NCBI GenBank assembly: GCA_903823545.1 | Contig: CAIJTL010001645.1 | Span: 1 to 5,485, forward strand | Direction of reading: 5' to 3' | Source of the DNA: an uncultured Planctomycetaceae bacterium | Lineage (GTDB): Bacteria > Planctomycetota > Planctomycetia > Planctomycetales > Planctomycetaceae | Length of the DNA: 5,485 nucleotides | Shown here: positions 1 through 5,485 of the stretch, piece after piece | Numbering within the stretch: position 1 is the first letter of the stretch | How the letters are laid out: each line of letters begins with the position of its first letter | Translations under genes and position numbers: made by a program | The notes under the pieces: generated by a model | Database searches by the model: none | Told to the model about the DNA's origin: nothing | The model's input: the letters and a program-made list of their open reading frames with translations, nothing else

Positions 1-2
1 GA

Positions 3-41
3 ATCGGTGATGTGTTGTTTGAAGAATGGCATGTGGAGTAG
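3..41 (+). CDS. fliL: C-terminal end of an upstream gene, probably FliL (partial, 5' end outside window)
   Basis: Frame 3 reads IGDVLFEEWHVE followed by a TAG stop at 39-41. The ending 'DVLF..(F/W).V(Q/E)' resembles the C-terminus of FliL, the single-pass membrane protein that sits around the stator and basal body, and fliL is the usual gene just before fliM. Only 12 residues are visible, so the name rests on a short motif plus gene order. Frame 1 is also open from the window edge to a TGA at 106-108 that overlaps the fliM ATG. Its translation is rich in Cys and Met and looks like no protein I know, so I prefer frame 3. Confidence 0.5.
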   Translation: MGDVLFEEWHVE

Positions 42-87
42 ACCGACGCCGCTTGTCGCAGCAAAGGATTGTTGCGTGGCGAATCAC

Positions 88-94
88 AAGGAAG
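88..94 (+). promoter_or_regulatory. Ribosome binding site deciding the fliM start
   Basis: AAGGAAG lies 10 nt before the ATG at 105. The alternative in-frame TTG start at 69 has its purine run (AAAGGA) directly touching the start codon, which is too close to serve as a Shine-Dalgarno site. ATG 105 is therefore the better start. Confidence 0.6.
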
Positions 95-104
95 TACCGC
101 GTTT

Positions 105-959
105 ATGACACCACAAATTCACGACTTCACTCGCCCACTTCGATTGCCGCAGGACCTCAAGTCCCGATCGGTCCCGTGGCTCAATCGATCGAATGCCATC
201 TTCTCCGAATCGATGGGCTCACTTGGTCTGACGCTGCAATCGCAGTCGCTCGACCAGAACACGGCCTGGCCGCTGGAAACTCTCGATAGCTGGACCGGCA
301 GACCGCTGGGATTCCGCGTATCGCTCGCAGGGAGTCCGACAATCTTGGCACTTCCTAACCGGCTCGCTCAAAGCCTCGTCATCGCAATGTTGGGCGACTC
401 AGTCCCTTCGGAGACGGCAGAGCGAGAATTGTCGGCCGTTGAGATCAGCTTATGTGAGTTGACCGTCAAAACATTTATTAGCAGTTTGATCGAAGCGTGG
501 ATTGACGAGTCCTCGGTTTCAATTGAGCTTCAAGAGCGCGAACCGAATTTGCGTCGCTCGAAAACCTTTCGTCCGAGTGATCCTCTAGTTGTCTGTCGCT
601 CATCGATCACGTTACAGGGAACAGACCATCTTTGGTCGTGGCTGGTCCGCATGGAAACCATGCAAGAATTATTTGGAACCCAAACGGCTGGTCCGGCAGT
701 AACCCACAGCGAACCCCAACGTCAGCAAATGGAATCACTCGTGCGTGGAATGAAGTTGCCTCTGACCGTGAAACTCGGACAGGCACAACTCACCACATCG
801 CAGTTGGCCAAATTGAAAATTGGTGATGTTGTCGTGTTGCATCAACGAACGACAGAACCTCTGAAGGCGTTCGTCTCGGGCCGTCCAGCCTTTATGGGTT
901 GGCCAGGGCAAATCGCTGGCAAGCAGGCATTTCAAATCGAAACAGACTTGTCCAAGTAA
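105..959 (+). CDS. fliM: Flagellar motor switch protein FliM (divergent, short N-terminus)
   Basis: Predicted 284-residue C-ring protein of the flagellar switch, acting on the cytoplasmic face of the basal body between FliG and FliN. The N-terminus has 'HDFTRP' (residues 6-11), matching the YDFRRP-type start of the FliM middle domain. A CheC-like middle domain follows to about residue 190, including 'ERELSAVEISLCEL' (107-120). A clear SpoA (FliM/FliN C-terminal) domain covers about 215-281, with LKIGDVVVL (237-245) and 'FMGWPGQIAGKQAFQI'. FliM is usually about 320-350 residues. Here the N-terminal EIDxLL CheY-binding segment is missing, and an in-frame stop at 39-41 rules out a longer start. 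The LLGGxG FliG-contact motif reads MLGDSV (95-100). The ATG at 105 is preferred over TTG 69 because of its ribosome-binding site. The family is secure; the exact role (sole FliM or a specialised paralogue) is less so. Confidence 0.85.
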   Translation: MTPQIHDFTRPLRLPQDLKSRSVPWLNRSNAIFSESMGSLGLTLQSQSLDQNTAWPLETLDSWTGRPLGFRVSLAGSPTILALPNRLAQSLVIAMLGDSVPSETAERELSAVEISLCELTVKTFISSLIEAWIDESSVSIELQEREPNLRRSKTFRPSDPLVVCRSSITLQGTDHLWSWLVRMETMQELFGTQTAGPAVTHSEPQRQQMESLVRGMKLPLTVKLGQAQLTTSQLAKLKIGDVVVLHQRTTEPLKAFVSGRPAFMGWPGQIAGKQAFQIETDLSK

Positions 960-1004
960 TCGCACTGCTGACATACGGACTTGTTTGAAATCAAGGAACA
1001 GAAC

Positions 1005-1397
1005 ATGACTGAAACACTCGAAGCAGCCCTCGAAACCGTTGATCAAGAACTCGATCAATCGGGAGCACCGCTCGATTCCTCAACACGAGCAACACGTGAT
1101 GACGTCGCGGCAAAGACCCCGCAATTCGCAAGACTCACGCCAACGCATGGCACGGCAGATCGCGGTTTGGACCATCTTTATGCTGTCAAACTGGACGCCG
1201 AAGTCGTACTCGGTCGCGCCGCACTTTCCGTCGATGAAATGTTGAACTTAGGTGTTGGCTCCGTTGTTGAACTCGATCGAATGGTCTCGGAACCAGTGGA
1301 TTTACTGGTGCAAAACGTACGAGTCGCTCGCGGCGAGGTCGTCGTTTTGAATGACCAGTTTGCAATTCGCATCACTGAGATTGTTGGCTCGAACTGA
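1005..1397 (+). CDS. fliN: Flagellar motor switch protein FliN
   Basis: Predicted 130-residue switch/C-ring protein that forms the lower C-ring with FliM and also helps dock the FliH-FliI export cargo complex. Residues 1-56 are polar, acidic and likely flexible. The SpoA domain covers about 57-127, with the FliN hallmarks VVLGRAALSVDEML (67-80), GSVVELDRMVSEPVDLLV (85-102) and ARGEVVVLNDQFAIRITEI (108-126). Length is within the usual 80-140 residue range. The ATG at 1005 is chosen because AAGGAA at 993-998 is 6 nt upstream; an in-frame TTG at 981 would add eight residues but has no such site. The gene begins 45 nt after fliM and is surely co-transcribed. Identification is very secure. Confidence 0.95.
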   Translation: MTETLEAALETVDQELDQSGAPLDSSTRATRDDVAAKTPQFARLTPTHGTADRGLDHLYAVKLDAEVVLGRAALSVDEMLNLGVGSVVELDRMVSEPVDLLVQNVRVARGEVVVLNDQFAIRITEIVGSN

Positions 1398-1479
1398 AGC
1401 GACTTCGTCAACGGCTCACCGACTGGCTGAATGACACTCAGTCGCTCGACTATGAATCTGCTACGGCAAGGATGCCACC

Positions 1480-2007
1480 ATGCGATGCACTGCAATATTC
1501 GGGATGTTGGTTCTGATGCTCACGAGTTCGCTCGTTGATGCGGCTGACGTCCCGTCGCATAAGGCCGAGGAAATAGCTCCAAACAAAACCGCTGTTCGTG
1601 AAGAGGGAGTCGACTTCAGCTACTCCCCCAATTGGCCAGAACCGCCTGACACCAGTGGGATGTTGTTGCGATTGGCTTTTGGAACCTTCGCGACGCTTGG
1701 TCTTTGTGTTGCGACACTGGTTGTTGGACGTCGGTGGTTGCAACGCCCAACTGATCCGAGTTCAACGAAAAAACTGCAAATCGAAGAAAGTGTCGTTTTA
1801 GGACATCGGGCGACGCTGTTCCTTATCAAAGTTGGTGACACACATTTGGTCGCAGGCACTGACGCAGGCGGCCTTAAGTCGCTGATTGTCTTACCCACGA
1901 CGTTTGCAGATGTTTTGGATCAACAGGTTGAAGCCACATCCGAATCCGCAACGCCAGTAACCGTACCGCTCTCCGTTTGGAACCCAGAAATCGCACGCGC
2001 CGCTTGA
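1480..2007 (+). CDS. fliO: Flagellar biosynthetic protein FliO
   Basis: Predicted 175-residue membrane protein that acts as a scaffold for building the FliP ring of the flagellar type III export gate. Residues 1-21 look like a Sec signal peptide, with a hydrophobic run IFGMLVLMLTSSL and likely cleavage near VDA/ADV. A polar, presumably periplasmic stretch of about 38 residues follows. One transmembrane helix lies at about 61-83, then an RRW boundary and a cytoplasmic domain. That domain carries the FliO pattern KLQIEESVVLGHRATLFLIKV (98-118), then HLVAGTDAGGLKSLIVLP (122-139). The weakly conserved C-terminal tail is normal for FliO. AAGGA at 1468-1472 is 7 nt before the ATG. Position between fliN and fliP supports the call, which matters because FliO sequences diverge strongly. 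Confidence 0.88.
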   Translation: MRCTAIFGMLVLMLTSSLVDAADVPSHKAEEIAPNKTAVREEGVDFSYSPNWPEPPDTSGMLLRLAFGTFATLGLCVATLVVGRRWLQRPTDPSSTKKLQIEESVVLGHRATLFLIKVGDTHLVAGTDAGGLKSLIVLPTTFADVLDQQVEATSESATPVTVPLSVWNPEIARAA

Positions 2008-2046
2008 TATGTCGAAGCGTTAGCAAACGAATGGCAGGAGGCCAGC

Positions 2047-2727
2047 ATGTCGAACATCGAACACGTTGCGGAGCAACTCAGCGACTCAGGGTTTCTCCAA
2101 AACCTTTCGCCGCCGATTCAGATGTCGTTGATGATGGGGAGCCTCGCGCTGATACCGGCAGCGTTGGCCTGCCTGACCTGCTTCACTCGTATCGTGATCG
2201 TGCTGTCGTTCGTGCGACGAGGAATGTCGACGCAGGAAATTCCTCCGAACTCTGTTCTGATGGGACTCGCGTTGTTTCTGACGTTCTTCATCATGCAACC
2301 GACGATGAGCGTACTGAGCGAGAAGGCGATCTCGCCTTACTTGGATGGAAAGATCTCGGGTTACCAGGCCATCGAGCGAGGAATCGAAGTGCAAAAGGTT
2401 TTCTTGCTGCGGCAGACTCGCAAGCAAGACCTCGCCTTGTTCTTGAAAATGTCGAATTCTGGCCGAATCAGTGAAGCCAAAGAGACTCCGATCGCCGCCT
2501 TGATTCCGGCATTCATGATCAGTGAATTGAAAACAGCGTTCTTGATGGGTTTCTGCGTCTACTTGCCATTCTTATTGGTCGACATCGTCGTCTCCGTCGT
2601 CTTGATGTCGATGGGCATGATGATGATGCCGCCCGTGATTATCTCGACGCCATTTAAAGTCTTGCTGTTCGTTCTTGCCGACGGTTGGCATTTGATTGCG
2701 TTGGCCGTGAACCAGAGTTTCTTGTGA
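2047..2727 (+). CDS. fliP: Flagellar type III export gate protein FliP
   Basis: Predicted 226-residue inner-membrane protein; in known systems five copies form the core of the FliP5-FliQ4-FliR1 export channel. Family signatures are clear: CFTRIVIVLSFVRRGMSTQ (45-63), PPNSVLMGLALFLTFFIM (66-83), LIPAFMISELKTAF (152-165), MSMGMMMMPPVIIS (187-200) and PFKVLLFVLADGW (202-214). The methionine run at 191-194 corresponds to the gating M-loop. Four hydrophobic segments are visible (about 28-52, 68-88, 161-193, 202-222). Unlike enteric FliP there is no N-terminal signal peptide: the only possible in-frame extension is 13 codons after the fliO stop and contains no start. AGGAGG at 2036-2041, 5 nt before the ATG, is one of the strongest ribosome-binding sites here. 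Confidence 0.97.
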   Translation: MSNIEHVAEQLSDSGFLQNLSPPIQMSLMMGSLALIPAALACLTCFTRIVIVLSFVRRGMSTQEIPPNSVLMGLALFLTFFIMQPTMSVLSEKAISPYLDGKISGYQAIERGIEVQKVFLLRQTRKQDLALFLKMSNSGRISEAKETPIAALIPAFMISELKTAFLMGFCVYLPFLLVDIVVSVVLMSMGMMMMPPVIISTPFKVLLFVLADGWHLIALAVNQSFL

Positions 2728-2830
2728 CTTGCGCAACACAAATATTGAGCCGGAGAGAGTTAGCCCGGAAATCAACAAAGTGAAAACGTCCGTTCGTTAA
2801 TACCCTCCGGCGCACCAAGGAATCCTGACC
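2728..2830. other. 103-nt fliP-fliQ spacer with a small inverted repeat
   Basis: No gene fits here. A 7-nt inverted repeat, GCCGGAG at 2749-2755 and CTCCGGC at 2805-2811, flanks a 49-nt centre and ends just before the fliQ ribosome-binding site. There is no T-run, so this is not a terminator, and I see no convincing promoter. It may be a decayed repeat or chance. Confidence 0.35.
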
Positions 2831-3106
2831 GTGTCTGAATATGACCTCGATCCCATCACCATCGGCCGCGAGTTTTTGTACTTCGCCACGTTACTGACGC
2901 TGCCGGCGCTGGCAGTGAGTTTGCTTGTCGGTTTGGTGATCAGCATTTTTCAAGCGGTGACGAGCATTCAAGAACAGACTTTGAGCTTCGCACCGCGCAT
3001 CTTGGCGTTGGCCGGATTGTTTGTGGTGTTGATGCCGTGGATGTTGGAGATGTCTGTGTTTTTCACCACTCAGATGCTCGCACGAGCGGCTCATATTGGT
3101 CAGTGA
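2831..3106 (+). CDS. fliQ: Flagellar type III export gate protein FliQ
   Basis: Predicted 91-residue membrane protein (typical FliQ is about 89) that packs on the outside of the FliP-FliR cone. It has two hydrophobic helices at about 17-40 and 57-80, joined by the diagnostic loop QAVTSIQEQTLSFAPR (41-56). The start is GTG at 2831, supported by AAGGAA at 2817-2822, 8 nt upstream. The nearby ATG at 2841 is out of frame. The gene is separated from fliP by 103 nt, longer than most spacers in this operon, and from fliR by a 115-nt spacer filled by a long inverted repeat. Confidence 0.97.
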   Translation: MSEYDLDPITIGREFLYFATLLTLPALAVSLLVGLVISIFQAVTSIQEQTLSFAPRILALAGLFVVLMPWMLEMSVFFTTQMLARAAHIGQ

Positions 3107-3116
3107 GGTTTGTGCT

Positions 3117-3212
3117 AACTCACACGAAGCGTCAGCGAGGGCAGACGCGGCGAGTGACTTTGAAATCCATGATCAATGAAGCGTTCGTCCTCGCTGACGC
3201 TTCGGGTGAGTT
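3117..3212. repeat. 96-nt inverted repeat (24-nt arms) between fliQ and fliR
   Basis: The left arm (3117-3140) and right arm (3189-3212) are reverse complements at 23 of 24 positions, the one mismatch being ACACG versus ACCCG on comparison. The core word is CGAAGCGTCAGCGAGG, perfectly repeated over 16 nt. The arms flank a 48-nt centre. Each arm can also fold locally: GCGTC 3129-3133 with GACGC 3144-3148, and GAAGCGT 3178-3184 with ACGCTTC 3197-3203. This looks like a REP/MITE-like intergenic element. I recall similar GAAGCGTCAGCGAGG words scattered between genes in planctomycete genomes, but could not check. It carries no gene. Confidence 0.85.
3205..3209 (+). promoter_or_regulatory. Probable fliR ribosome binding site inside the repeat arm
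   Basis: GGTGA, complementary to the 3' end of 16S rRNA, lies 12 nt before the fliR ATG at 3222. It is the best Shine-Dalgarno-like word in the spacer, though spacing is a little long. It sits entirely within the right arm of the 3117-3212 inverted repeat, so it would be paired if the long hairpin forms in mRNA. Confidence 0.45.
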
Positions 3213-3221
3213 GAACTTGCT

Positions 3222-3992
3222 ATGCACGCCGTCGTCGAAACCTGGATCGTGACACTCGCCTTAATTTTGGCGCGAGTGTCGGCTTTTTTGGCGTTGGCTC
3301 CTGTCATTGGCGGGCGAGCGGTTCCGAAGATCGTCAAGTTGGCCCTAGCATTGGCGCTCGCTTACTTCTGGTTCAATTGCAGCGGCGGATTACAGACACA
3401 GGCGGTCTTCACAATCAATCAATCTCCGTGGCTCGGTCTTGTCTTGGCCGTCGCACGTGAAGCCATCATCGGAGCGGTGCTGGGATATACCCTTAGTTTG
3501 TTTCTCGTACCGTTTCGGATCGCGGGAGAATACATCGCTCAAGAAATGGGACTGACTCTCGGTTCGATCACAGATCCGACTCAGTCGCGTCCCAGCACAG
3601 TCATGGGCGAATTCTTTGAACTCGCCGGGATATCGTTGTTCCTGTCTCAAAATGTGCATCACCTTTTCTTGGCCATCCTCCATCGCACCTTTGCCTCTCA
3701 GCCGCTCGGTGGATCGTTCTTGCCAATACCGGTCTCGCGTCAGTTACAGGCGCTCGCATCCGTGACAGAATGGGGCTTGCTCTTAGCCGCTCCAGTCGGT
3801 TGTGTGATGTTCTTGACGTCGCTCCTTTTGGCGTTGTTGACTCGAGCCGCCCCTCAATTGAATTTGATGTCAGCCGGCTTTGCACTGCGAGTCCTCGTTG
3901 GAATGCTGGCGATGTTGACGCTGTGGCCGGAGTTAGTTCCCTGGATGTTGTCCGTGTTGCATCGGTCCACTTCCTTATTGGAAGGAGGCTAA
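3222..3992 (+). CDS. fliR: Flagellar type III export gate protein FliR
   Basis: Predicted 256-residue inner-membrane protein (typical about 260), present as one copy in the export gate, where it completes the FliP ring and helps form the channel. Hydrophobic segments lie at about 8-28, 37-52, 70-98, 131-153, 183-206 and 219-246. Family motifs are VPKIVKLALALALAYF (34-49), AREAIIGAVLGY (78-89), AGEYIAQEMGLTLGSITDPT (101-120) and TRAAPQLNLMSAGFALRVLVGM (207-228). The ATG at 3222 is the only reasonable start, because an in-frame TGA lies at 3207-3209. The gene ends 3 nt before flhB, and its last codons contain the flhB ribosome-binding site, implying translational coupling. It is a separate protein and not fused to FlhB as in some clostridia. 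Confidence 0.96.
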   Translation: MHAVVETWIVTLALILARVSAFLALAPVIGGRAVPKIVKLALALALAYFWFNCSGGLQTQAVFTINQSPWLGLVLAVAREAIIGAVLGYTLSLFLVPFRIAGEYIAQEMGLTLGSITDPTQSRPSTVMGEFFELAGISLFLSQNVHHLFLAILHRTFASQPLGGSFLPIPVSRQLQALASVTEWGLLLAAPVGCVMFLTSLLLALLTRAAPQLNLMSAGFALRVLVGMLAMLTLWPELVPWMLSVLHRSTSLLEGG

Positions 3993-3995
3993 CCG

Positions 3996-5066
3996 ATGGC
4001 CGAACAAGATGAAGGACTAGAAAGAACAGAACAGCCCACAGAGCGTCGCCGTGAAGAGGCACGCGAGCAGGGCCAATTCGCTTTTAGTACCGAGTTGGCA
4101 AACTCGCTGTTGCTGCTGGCCGGCGCGACGACGGTCACATGGGGAAGTGGGACGCTCGTCAATGGCCTCCACGCCGTGCTTCAAGAGCGTCTGCGTTACC
4201 TACCGGTAGAAATGACATCGCACGAAGCGAGCCACTTGATGCTGAGCCTCGCCGGTCGTGGGCTTGAGCTTGTCGGCTGGTTGTGCGGCGGCATGTTCGT
4301 CGTGGGATTGGGAGCCAACCTCGCTCAAGTTGGACTGCGAGTGAATCCTGATTCGTTGGGGCCAAAGTGGGAGAAACTCGACCCAATCAACGGTTGGCAG
4401 CGAATCATGTCACTCGCAGGAATCGCACGAGGCATTTGGGCGATTGTGCGTGTCATCCTCATCTCGGCCGTTGTCTGGTGGGTCTTGCGCGGAGCCGATG
4501 GAATCATCCTCTCGCTACCGTCGGGGACACTGGCGGAGAGTGTCTCGACAACATGGGATTTAGCGTCGCGAATGATCGTAGCCGTCGCGGGTTCGTTGGT
4601 TGCCATCGGAGCTGGCGACTACGCCGTGCAATGGTTCCGCCACGAGAAATCGCTTTTGATGTCGAAACAAGAATTGAAAGAAGAACAAAAAGATGAAGAA
4701 GGTGATCCGCTTCTCCGGAATCAACGACGACAACGAGCCCGTGACATCGCGACTCAACGGAGAGCAATCTCCGAAGTCCCGAAGGCGACAGTCATCATCA
4801 TGAACCCGACCCACTTCGCAATCGCGCTCCGCTACGAACGTGGTGTGACGTCGGCACCAATTGTTGTCGCCAAAGGTCGCGATTCATTCGCTCTACAAAT
4901 CGCTGCAAAAGCACGCCGTCACGGTATCCCCGTCCTGGAACGCAAACCACTTGCGCGAGCCCTCTACAAAGTGACCAAAGTCGGACAAGAAATCCCGCAA
5001 GCCATGTTCCTCGCAGTCAGCGAAGTGCTGGCCTACGTGTACCGCTTGAAAGGCACGATGGCTTAA
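3996..5066 (+). CDS. flhB: Flagellar export substrate-specificity switch protein FlhB
   Basis: Predicted 356-residue membrane protein (about 350-385 in the family) that wraps the FliPQR gate and switches export from rod/hook to filament substrates after self-cleavage. The N-terminus has the typical ERTEQPTERRREEAREQGQ (9-27). Four hydrophobic segments lie at about 32-50, 88-112, 146-165 and 191-213. The cytoplasmic linker has MSKQELKEEQKDEEGDP (222-238). The cleavage site NPTH is intact at 270-273 (bases 4803-4814), cut between N and P in known homologues. It is followed by the conserved FAIALRY, VVAKGRD and the C-terminal IPVLERKPLARALY. AAGGAGG at 3982-3988 lies 7 nt before the ATG and overlaps the end of fliR. 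The catalytic site appears functional. Confidence 0.97.
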   Translation: MAEQDEGLERTEQPTERRREEAREQGQFAFSTELANSLLLLAGATTVTWGSGTLVNGLHAVLQERLRYLPVEMTSHEASHLMLSLAGRGLELVGWLCGGMFVVGLGANLAQVGLRVNPDSLGPKWEKLDPINGWQRIMSLAGIARGIWAIVRVILISAVVWWVLRGADGIILSLPSGTLAESVSTTWDLASRMIVAVAGSLVAIGAGDYAVQWFRHEKSLLMSKQELKEEQKDEEGDPLLRNQRRQRARDIATQRRAISEVPKATVIIMNPTHFAIALRYERGVTSAPIVVAKGRDSFALQIAAKARRHGIPVLERKPLARALYKVTKVGQEIPQAMFLAVSEVLAYVYRLKGTMA

Positions 5067-5071
5067 TTGGC

Positions 5072-5098
5072 CCACGGAATACACGGAAACACACGGAA
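5072..5098. repeat. Three near-tandem CACGGAA words
   Basis: CACGGAA occurs at 5073-5079, 5082-5088 and 5092-5098, with periods of 9 and 10 nt, in the spacer after flhB. The function is unknown. I recall comparable short CACGGA-type repeats beside GxxExxY genes in other genomes, but this was not tested here. There is no hairpin or T-run, so it does not look like a terminator. Confidence 0.6.
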
Positions 5099-5152
5099 GA
5101 AGACATAGGAAATAACAGACGTCGTCACTATCGAATGCAAAGGAGTGCTGCG

Positions 5153-5485
5153 ATGGCGAAGGAACTGATCTACGAACAAGAGAGTTTTCAAATCTTAGGG
5201 GCTTGCTTTGAAGTCTATAAAGAAAAAGGTGCAGGATTCACAGAACCGATTTATCAAGAATGCTTAGAGATAGAATTGACTTTGCGCGGCATCCCTTTTC
5301 AACCGCAGCCCGAAGTCAACATGCAATACAAAGGTAGAACGCTCGTGAAGACATTCAGGCCGGACGTCATCGTCTTTGGCAAAATCATTGTTGAGATCAA
5401 AGCGCTATCTGCACTGTGTGATGAACACCGGGCACAAATTCAGAATTACTTAAATGCGACCGGAATGCACCTCGGTATGCTCGTC
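5153..5485 (+). CDS. GxxExxY family protein, PD-(D/E)XK nuclease-like (partial, 3' end outside window)
   Basis: An open frame from ATG 5153 to the window edge gives 111 residues with no stop, most of a family usually about 120-140 long. The name-giving motif GFTEPIY (G28, E31, Y34) is present in the usual context 'CFEVYKEKGAGFTEPIYQECLE'. A PD-(D/E)XK-like core follows: P70-D71, then E81-I-K83 in IIVEIKAL. The later QIQNYLNATG (95-104) is the family's C-terminal helix motif. The catalytic-type residues look intact, but the biological role of the family is not established. AAAGGAG at 5139-5145 is 7 nt upstream of the ATG. The gene follows flhB by 86 nt on the same strand, with no sign of a functional link to flagella; it is probably an acquired or mobile-type gene. 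Confidence 0.9.
   Translation, partial: MAKELIYEQESFQILGACFEVYKEKGAGFTEPIYQECLEIELTLRGIPFQPQPEVNMQYKGRTLVKTFRPDVIVFGKIIVEIKALSALCDEHRAQIQNYLNATGMHLGMLV

Noticed and set aside
69..104. TTG start at 69 adding 12 residues to FliM
   Set aside because: The purine run before it touches the start codon, while ATG 105 has AAGGAAG 10 nt upstream and begins just before the conserved HDFTRP segment.
1..108. Frame 1 open to a TGA overlapping the fliM ATG (ATGA), a possible upstream gene end
   Set aside because: The translation is Cys- and Met-rich with no recognisable motif, whereas frame 3 gives a FliL-like C-terminus.
735..1058. Long minus-strand open frames opposite fliM, fliR and flhB
   Set aside because: They are antisense shadows of well-identified plus-strand genes, with low-complexity or His/Arg/Ser-rich translations and no motifs.
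1398..1446. 7-nt inverted repeat AGCGACT (1398-1404) / AGTCGCT (1440-1446) after fliN as a terminator
   Set aside because: The loop is 35 nt, the stem is short and no T-run follows; the downstream genes clearly belong to the same operon.
3037..3252. Open frame across the fliQ-fliR spacer as a small gene
   Set aside because: It overlaps the end of fliQ in another frame, covers the inverted repeat and has no recognisable protein features or good ribosome-binding site.
5067..5152. Rho-independent terminator or new promoter after flhB
   Set aside because: No stem followed by T residues and no convincing -35/-10 pair could be seen; only the CACGGAA words stand out.

Overview
The window is the middle and end of a flagellar export/switch operon, all on the + strand, in the order (fliL end)-fliM-fliN-fliO-fliP-fliQ-fliR-flhB. 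It is followed by the start of a GxxExxY-family gene that runs off the right edge. The gene order is that of the widespread fliL-M-N-O-P-Q-R block with flhB attached directly behind fliR, as in most flagellated bacteria outside the enterics. Moderate GC, a divergent fliM, a long inverted repeat built on the word CGAAGCGTCAGCGAGG, and a GxxExxY gene preceded by CACGGAA repeats together suggest a planctomycete or a relative. This assignment is an inference from memory of such genomes and was not tested by a search.

Layout: bases 3-41 encode the last residues of what looks like FliL. Bases 105-1397 hold the two C-ring switch proteins, FliM (divergent, short N-terminus) and FliN. Bases 1480-5066 hold the type III export gate: FliO (assembly scaffold), FliP, FliQ and FliR (the core export channel) and FlhB (substrate-specificity switch with an intact NPTH self-cleavage site). 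Bases 5067-5152 are a short spacer with three CACGGAA words, and 5153-5485 is the 5' part of a GxxExxY (PD-(D/E)XK nuclease-like) gene.

How they work together: FliP, FliQ and FliR form the membrane channel through which rod, hook and filament subunits leave the cell. FliO helps FliP assemble, and FlhB closes or gates the complex and switches it from hook to filament substrates. FliM and FliN form the cytoplasmic C-ring that sets rotation direction and receives export cargo.

The most unusual element is a 96-nt near-perfect inverted repeat (24-nt arms, 23 of 24 matching) between fliQ and fliR. Its right arm contains the best ribosome-binding site for fliR. Other points of note are the loss of recognisable CheY-binding and GGxG motifs in FliM, fliO and fliP lying in the same frame with one stop between them, and an apparently unrelated GxxExxY gene where flhA would often be. 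No convincing promoter or rho-independent terminator was seen. The window otherwise looks like a conventional flagellar operon, and I do not see a clearly new multi-gene system in it.
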